The position numbers were made by a program, and so were the translations under genes. Shown in pieces: positions 61,565 to 64,000 of a stretch of DNA of 64,000 nucleotides. The stretch comes from JALZKA01 sp963753385 (GTDB taxonomy: Bacteria; Actinomycetota; Thermoleophilia; Solirubrobacterales; 70-9). The stretch is from the NCBI GenBank assembly GCA_963753385.1, contig CAVWCC010000008.1:682001-746000 (forward strand). Direction: 5' to 3'. The notes beneath the pieces are model-generated. The model saw nothing but the letters and a program-made list of their open reading frames with translations. It searched no databases and was not told the DNA's origin. The number at the start of each line of letters is the position of its first letter. Position 1 is the first letter of the stretch.

Positions 61565-62407
61565 TCAGACGGCGGTGAGCGCGAGGCTCACGACGATCGC
61601 GACCGCTGTCCCGTAGAGCGAGAGGTCGGCGAAGAACCTCTGGGCGATCCCGCGGTAACCGACGCTCTCGAACAGCACGAGGCCGACGAGGTGGGCGATG
61701 TTGATCAGCGCGAACGCGCCGGCGATCAGCGTGTGGATCGCGTCGAAGTCGAACCCCGAGGCGGTCTCGTCGGGGTTGGCGGCGGCGATCACCACCAGGA
61801 TCCCTGTGCCCACGATCGCGAACAGAATGCCCGCGATGTCGCGCGTGCTGAACCTGGGCAGGTTCTCCGACGGCGGCTCGACCTCGGCCTGCGCGACCTC
61901 GTCCCTGCCCGGGCCGGAGTGCTCCTCGGCTCGGACCGTGCCGTTCTCGACCACGAAGTGCGTGACCGGCTGCGCGAACTTGCGACTCGCCTCGTCGAAG
62001 AGGTCGTCCTCCATCCAGCGCCCCTGCTCCTCGGGGTGAGTGACGACGACGATCTCGTCGGCGGGAAAGGTCGCGAGCGCGTCGTCGATCGCGAGCATCG
62101 GGTCGGCGTCGCCGACCTGGCCGTCGCCCTCGACCCCCGCCTGCCGGGCAGCGGAGAGCGATTCCTCGAGCATGTGCTGGGCGCGCTCGAGTCCCTCGTC
62201 CACGGCGCCCGCCGCATGTTCAAACGCCGTCTCCGCCAGGGCCGGCACGACCACTCGGACCTTGGCCTCGCGGCCGTCGGCGCGCTCCTCGAGCTCGCGC
62301 CGCACGGGCTCGGTGATGTGCTCCTCCGCGGCGACCACAAGGATGCGGAACTTCCCGCGCTCGCCGTCGGGGCTTGCGGTGCCCGGGTCGCGGCGGGTGG
62401 CTTCCAT
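61565..62407 (-). CDS. universal-stress-like domain fused to a three-helix membrane domain
   Basis: 280 residues. The N-terminal half has the alternating pattern of a nucleotide-binding USP-like or Rossmann fold: FRILVVAAEEHITEPVRREL and FPADEIVVVTHPEEQGRWME. The C-terminal half has three hydrophobic helices: DIAGILFAIVGTGILVVIAA, HTLIAGAFALINIAHLVGLV and YGTAVAIVVSLALTAV. A soluble sensor attached to a small membrane anchor is a reasonable reading. Not assigned to a named family. Confidence 0.7.
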   Translation of the reverse strand: MEATRRDPGTASPDGERGKFRILVVAAEEHITEPVRRELEERADGREAKVRVVVPALAETAFEHAAGAVDEGLERAQHMLEESLSAARQAGVEGDGQVGDADPMLAIDDALATFPADEIVVVTHPEEQGRWMEDDLFDEASRKFAQPVTHFVVENGTVRAEEHSGPGRDEVAQAEVEPPSENLPRFSTRDIAGILFAIVGTGILVVIAAANPDETASGFDFDAIHTLIAGAFALINIAHLVGLVLFESVGYRGIAQRFFADLSLYGTAVAIVVSLALTAV

Positions 62408-62446
62408 AGCGATGCCGCTACCCGGATCGCGGTGCGATATCCGTCT

Positions 62447-62578
62447 CCACTAGGCGACCGTTTGAACGAGCTCGGGGACGCGGGGGATGCTCCGGGATCG
62501 ATCGAAACTGATCGTGTGCCGGCTGGGGGCCGAAAGGTCGTCGGTTCAAACCGACCGCCCCCACTAGGCGGGACCGTT
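62447..62578 (+). repeat. direct repeat bracketing a tRNA 3' half
   Basis: CCACTAGGCGACCGTTT (62447-62463) and CCACTAGGCGGGACCGTTT (62560-62578) are direct repeats, the second starting within the tRNA-like 3' end. This is what an integration or deletion scar at a tRNA gene would look like. Confidence 0.55.
62524..62562 (+). other. tRNA 3'-half remnant
   Basis: TGGGGGC, then GTCGGTTCAAACCGAC (a canonical T-arm, from 62540) and CGCCCCCA as the acceptor 3' strand. The matching 5' acceptor strand lies only nine bases before the T-arm, with no D- or anticodon arm between, so this is not a functional tRNA as written. Confidence 0.55.
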
Positions 62579-62660
62579 TCTGCCTGAAGGCCCCGGGTAG
62601 CCGTCAACGACGGCAGCCGGCCCGTTTGCCGGACCGCAGGTGACCAGCGGAGAGAAGACC

Positions 62661-63101
62661 ATGGAAGGCAGCAATCCCGGCAATGCGACGAGCGAAGCCA
62701 GCCGTCCGGACGAGCAGTCGATCTCCGAGCTGCTGAAGCAACTCTCCGAACAGACGCAGAGCCTGGCGAGCAAAGAGATCGAGCTGGCGAAGGCCGAGGT
62801 CGCAGCCAAGGGGAAACGCTTGGGTATCGGGGCCGGCGCCTTCGGCGCAGCGGGCTTGTTCGGCGTTTTCGCGTTCGGTGCCTTGACTGTGACACTGATT
62901 CTTCTCCTCGCGACCGCGATGGAGGCCTGGCTGGCGGCGCTGATCGTCACCGTCGTCTACACCGCGATCGCAGGCTTCCTTGCGCTCACGGGTCGAAAGC
63001 AGGTGGAGGCAGGCAGCCCGCCGGTGCCCGAAGAGGCCATCGATTCGACCCGGCAAGACCTGGAGACAGCCAAGCAACGCGCCAAGGAGGGACGCCGATG
63101 A
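62661..63101 (+). CDS. phage-holin-like/DUF1469 membrane protein
   Basis: About 146 residues. An amphipathic N-terminus (ISELLKQLSEQTQSLASKEI) is followed by two adjacent helices: AGAFGAAGLFGVFAFGALTV and LAALIVTVVYTAIAGFLALT, then a charged tail. This layout defines the actinobacterial phage_holin_3_6/DUF1469 family, membrane proteins with no proven lysis role. ATG 62661 has GGAGAGAAG upstream; GTG 62640 is possible. The next gene overlaps by four bases. Confidence 0.82.
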   Translation: MEGSNPGNATSEASRPDEQSISELLKQLSEQTQSLASKEIELAKAEVAAKGKRLGIGAGAFGAAGLFGVFAFGALTVTLILLLATAMEAWLAALIVTVVYTAIAGFLALTGRKQVEAGSPPVPEEAIDSTRQDLETAKQRAKEGRR

Positions 63102-63379
63102 CGCCGGAGAGCGAGCAAGCGGAGACCAGGAAACCGGAGCAGATCCGAGATGAGATCGAGGACACCAGGGAAGAGCTCGGCGACACGGTCGCCGCGCTGG
63201 CGAAGAAGTCCGACATACGGGCACAGGCCAGAAAGAAGCGCGAAGAAGCGAGCGTGACCGCGAAGCGCAAGCTCTCTGAGCTGCCTGAGACCATTCAGCG
63301 CAATCCCGGTCCCGCAGCGGCCGCGGGCGGAGCCGTCGTGCTGGTCATGGTGGTCCGGCGAATACGACGGCGGAGGTAG
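63098..63379 (+). CDS. DUF3618 family protein
   Basis: 93 residues. KPEQIRDEIEDTREELGDTV and AALAKKSDIRAQARKK are the defining helical phrases of DUF3618; a single C-terminal helix (AAAAGGAVVLVMVV) ends in RRIRRRR. These proteins usually travel with holin-like and DUF4235 genes, as here. ATGA overlap with the gene before it. Confidence 0.85.
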   Translation: MTPESEQAETRKPEQIRDEIEDTREELGDTVAALAKKSDIRAQARKKREEASVTAKRKLSELPETIQRNPGPAAAAGGAVVLVMVVRRIRRRR

Positions 63380-63381
63380 CG

Positions 63382-63660
63382 ATGAGCCGCGTTGCCTTCA
63401 CGCCGGTCAGCATCGTCAGCGGACTGCTGGGCGGGCTCCTCGCCGCGAAGCTGTTCGAGTTGATCTGGGGCCGGTTTGCCGACGAGGAGGCGCCCGAGCC
63501 TGGTCACCGTGAGATCTCCTGGCCGAAGTTGCTGGTTGCGTTGACGATCGAGGGTGCGATCTTTCGCCTCACACGGGGTCTCATCGATCGCGGCGCCCGC
63601 GTCGCCTTCGTCCGGGCGACCGGCTCCTGGCCGGGGGAAAAGAAGCCGGAGCAAAAGTGA
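63382..63660 (+). CDS. DUF4235 family membrane protein
   Basis: 92 residues. VSIVSGLLGGLLAAKLFELI and WPKLLVALTIEGAIFRLTRG give the two helices of DUF4235, with the RVAFVRATGSWPG tail. It is two bases after DUF3618, and forms one operon with it and the holin-like gene. ATG start. Confidence 0.85.
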   Translation: MSRVAFTPVSIVSGLLGGLLAAKLFELIWGRFADEEAPEPGHREISWPKLLVALTIEGAIFRLTRGLIDRGARVAFVRATGSWPGEKKPEQK

Positions 63661-64000
63661 ACGAGCGCTCCGATGGCAGCGACGCCCCGCCGGCGCCGAC
63701 TCCGCCGGCGGGATGCGCGAAGGTGCGGGCGCCGAGACTCCTCCTCTAGACCCCGAGACAAGCGGCCCCGCAAGAAGGCACGAGTTCGGGACCGGGGTCG
63801 GGGCACGGAACCGCGAAGAGCCGTTCAGGGACGAGTGCGCCACCAGCGCGCTTGCCGCCTGGCGCCAAAGATCGTCGGTCGAGCTCGGCACGGGGGCGGG
63901 TTCGCGCCGCCGACATGCTCAACGGCGACATCCTCTCGGCCGGTGAGCGCGATCAGCTCAAATCGCCTCCCTCGGACCGGCGCCGCAGCCCGACCTGCAT
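63661..64000. other. unresolved end of the window
   Basis: A GTG at 63657 opens a 29-codon frame (NERSDGSDAPPAPTPPAGCA) ending at 63746, which may be a tiny gene or a broken one. From 63913 a frame MLNGDILSAGERDQLKSPPS is open to the window edge. Neither can be assigned. Confidence 0.3.

Noticed and set aside
62410..62562. A complete tRNA (Ser- or Sec-like, with a long variable arm)
   Set aside because: No D-arm consensus or anticodon stem in a consistent position, and the only acceptor partner is nine bases from the T-arm.

Overview
The window is chromosomal DNA of a high-GC actinobacterium. The gene order tlyA-nadK-recN-steA-steB-pyrG-nudix-xerD, the DUF3866, DUF3159, DUF3618 and DUF4235 families, and many SnoaL-like proteins ending in EAAGLRE/EAAGLSE together suggest class Thermoleophilia (Solirubrobacterales-like). 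This placement is inferred from gene content only.

Region 1 (1-38.9 kb) is mostly core. It holds an LtrA/propeller/methyltransferase group, class II DAHP synthase with efp and nusB, an xseB-ispA-dxs block, a cyclopropane-fatty-acid-synthase-like gene and a small SnoaL cluster. Next comes a long forward run: tlyA, nadK, recN, steA, steB, a MraY/WecA-like transferase, pyrG, a peptidase, DUF3866, a Nudix gene, xerD, mutM, a P1 peptidase, recO, DUF3159, dgt, dnaG and an HNH nuclease. tRNA-Asn, a broken glycosyltransferase, an SDR, a thioredoxin-like lipoprotein, a YbhN-type membrane protein and an MBL hydrolase follow, ending at a CAT-anticodon tRNA with a clean terminator.

Region 2 (39.1-58.6 kb) is an accessory island that starts just after that tRNA. 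It is bracketed by inverted copies of a ~95-bp sequence (39091-39186 and 58513-58606). Inside are: (a) a dispersed pair of short palindromes, hp1 and hp2, lying between single-gene units (SnoaL, VOC, cupin, integrase); (b) six copies of a ~130-bp leader, here called module B, each directly upstream of a different secreted protein, five of them with an intact foldable stem; (c) shuffled signal peptides on unrelated mature domains; (d) a compact tyrosine recombinase flanked by inverted hp1 copies; (e) a 1689-aa SARP/nSTAND/transmembrane/WD40 protein; (f) a secreted copper-radical-oxidase-like protein; and (g) much gene debris. The island looks like a site of repeated duplication and cassette-like gene exchange, and it is the most interesting part of the window.

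Region 3 (58.7-64 kb) returns to ordinary genes: a large SDR protein, small membrane proteins, a stress-protein-like membrane protein, a tRNA 3'-half remnant and a holin/DUF3618/DUF4235 trio typical of actinobacterial envelope-stress loci.

Two window-wide points matter for the reader. First, at least ten genes, including essential ones (DAHP synthase, dxs, xerD, dnaG), carry single-base frameshifts, mostly +1. Sequencing error is the simplest explanation for those in essential genes. Coordinates given for them are conceptual full-length genes. Second, many core genes have a TAnnnT hexamer exactly six bases before the start codon, which implies leaderless transcripts.
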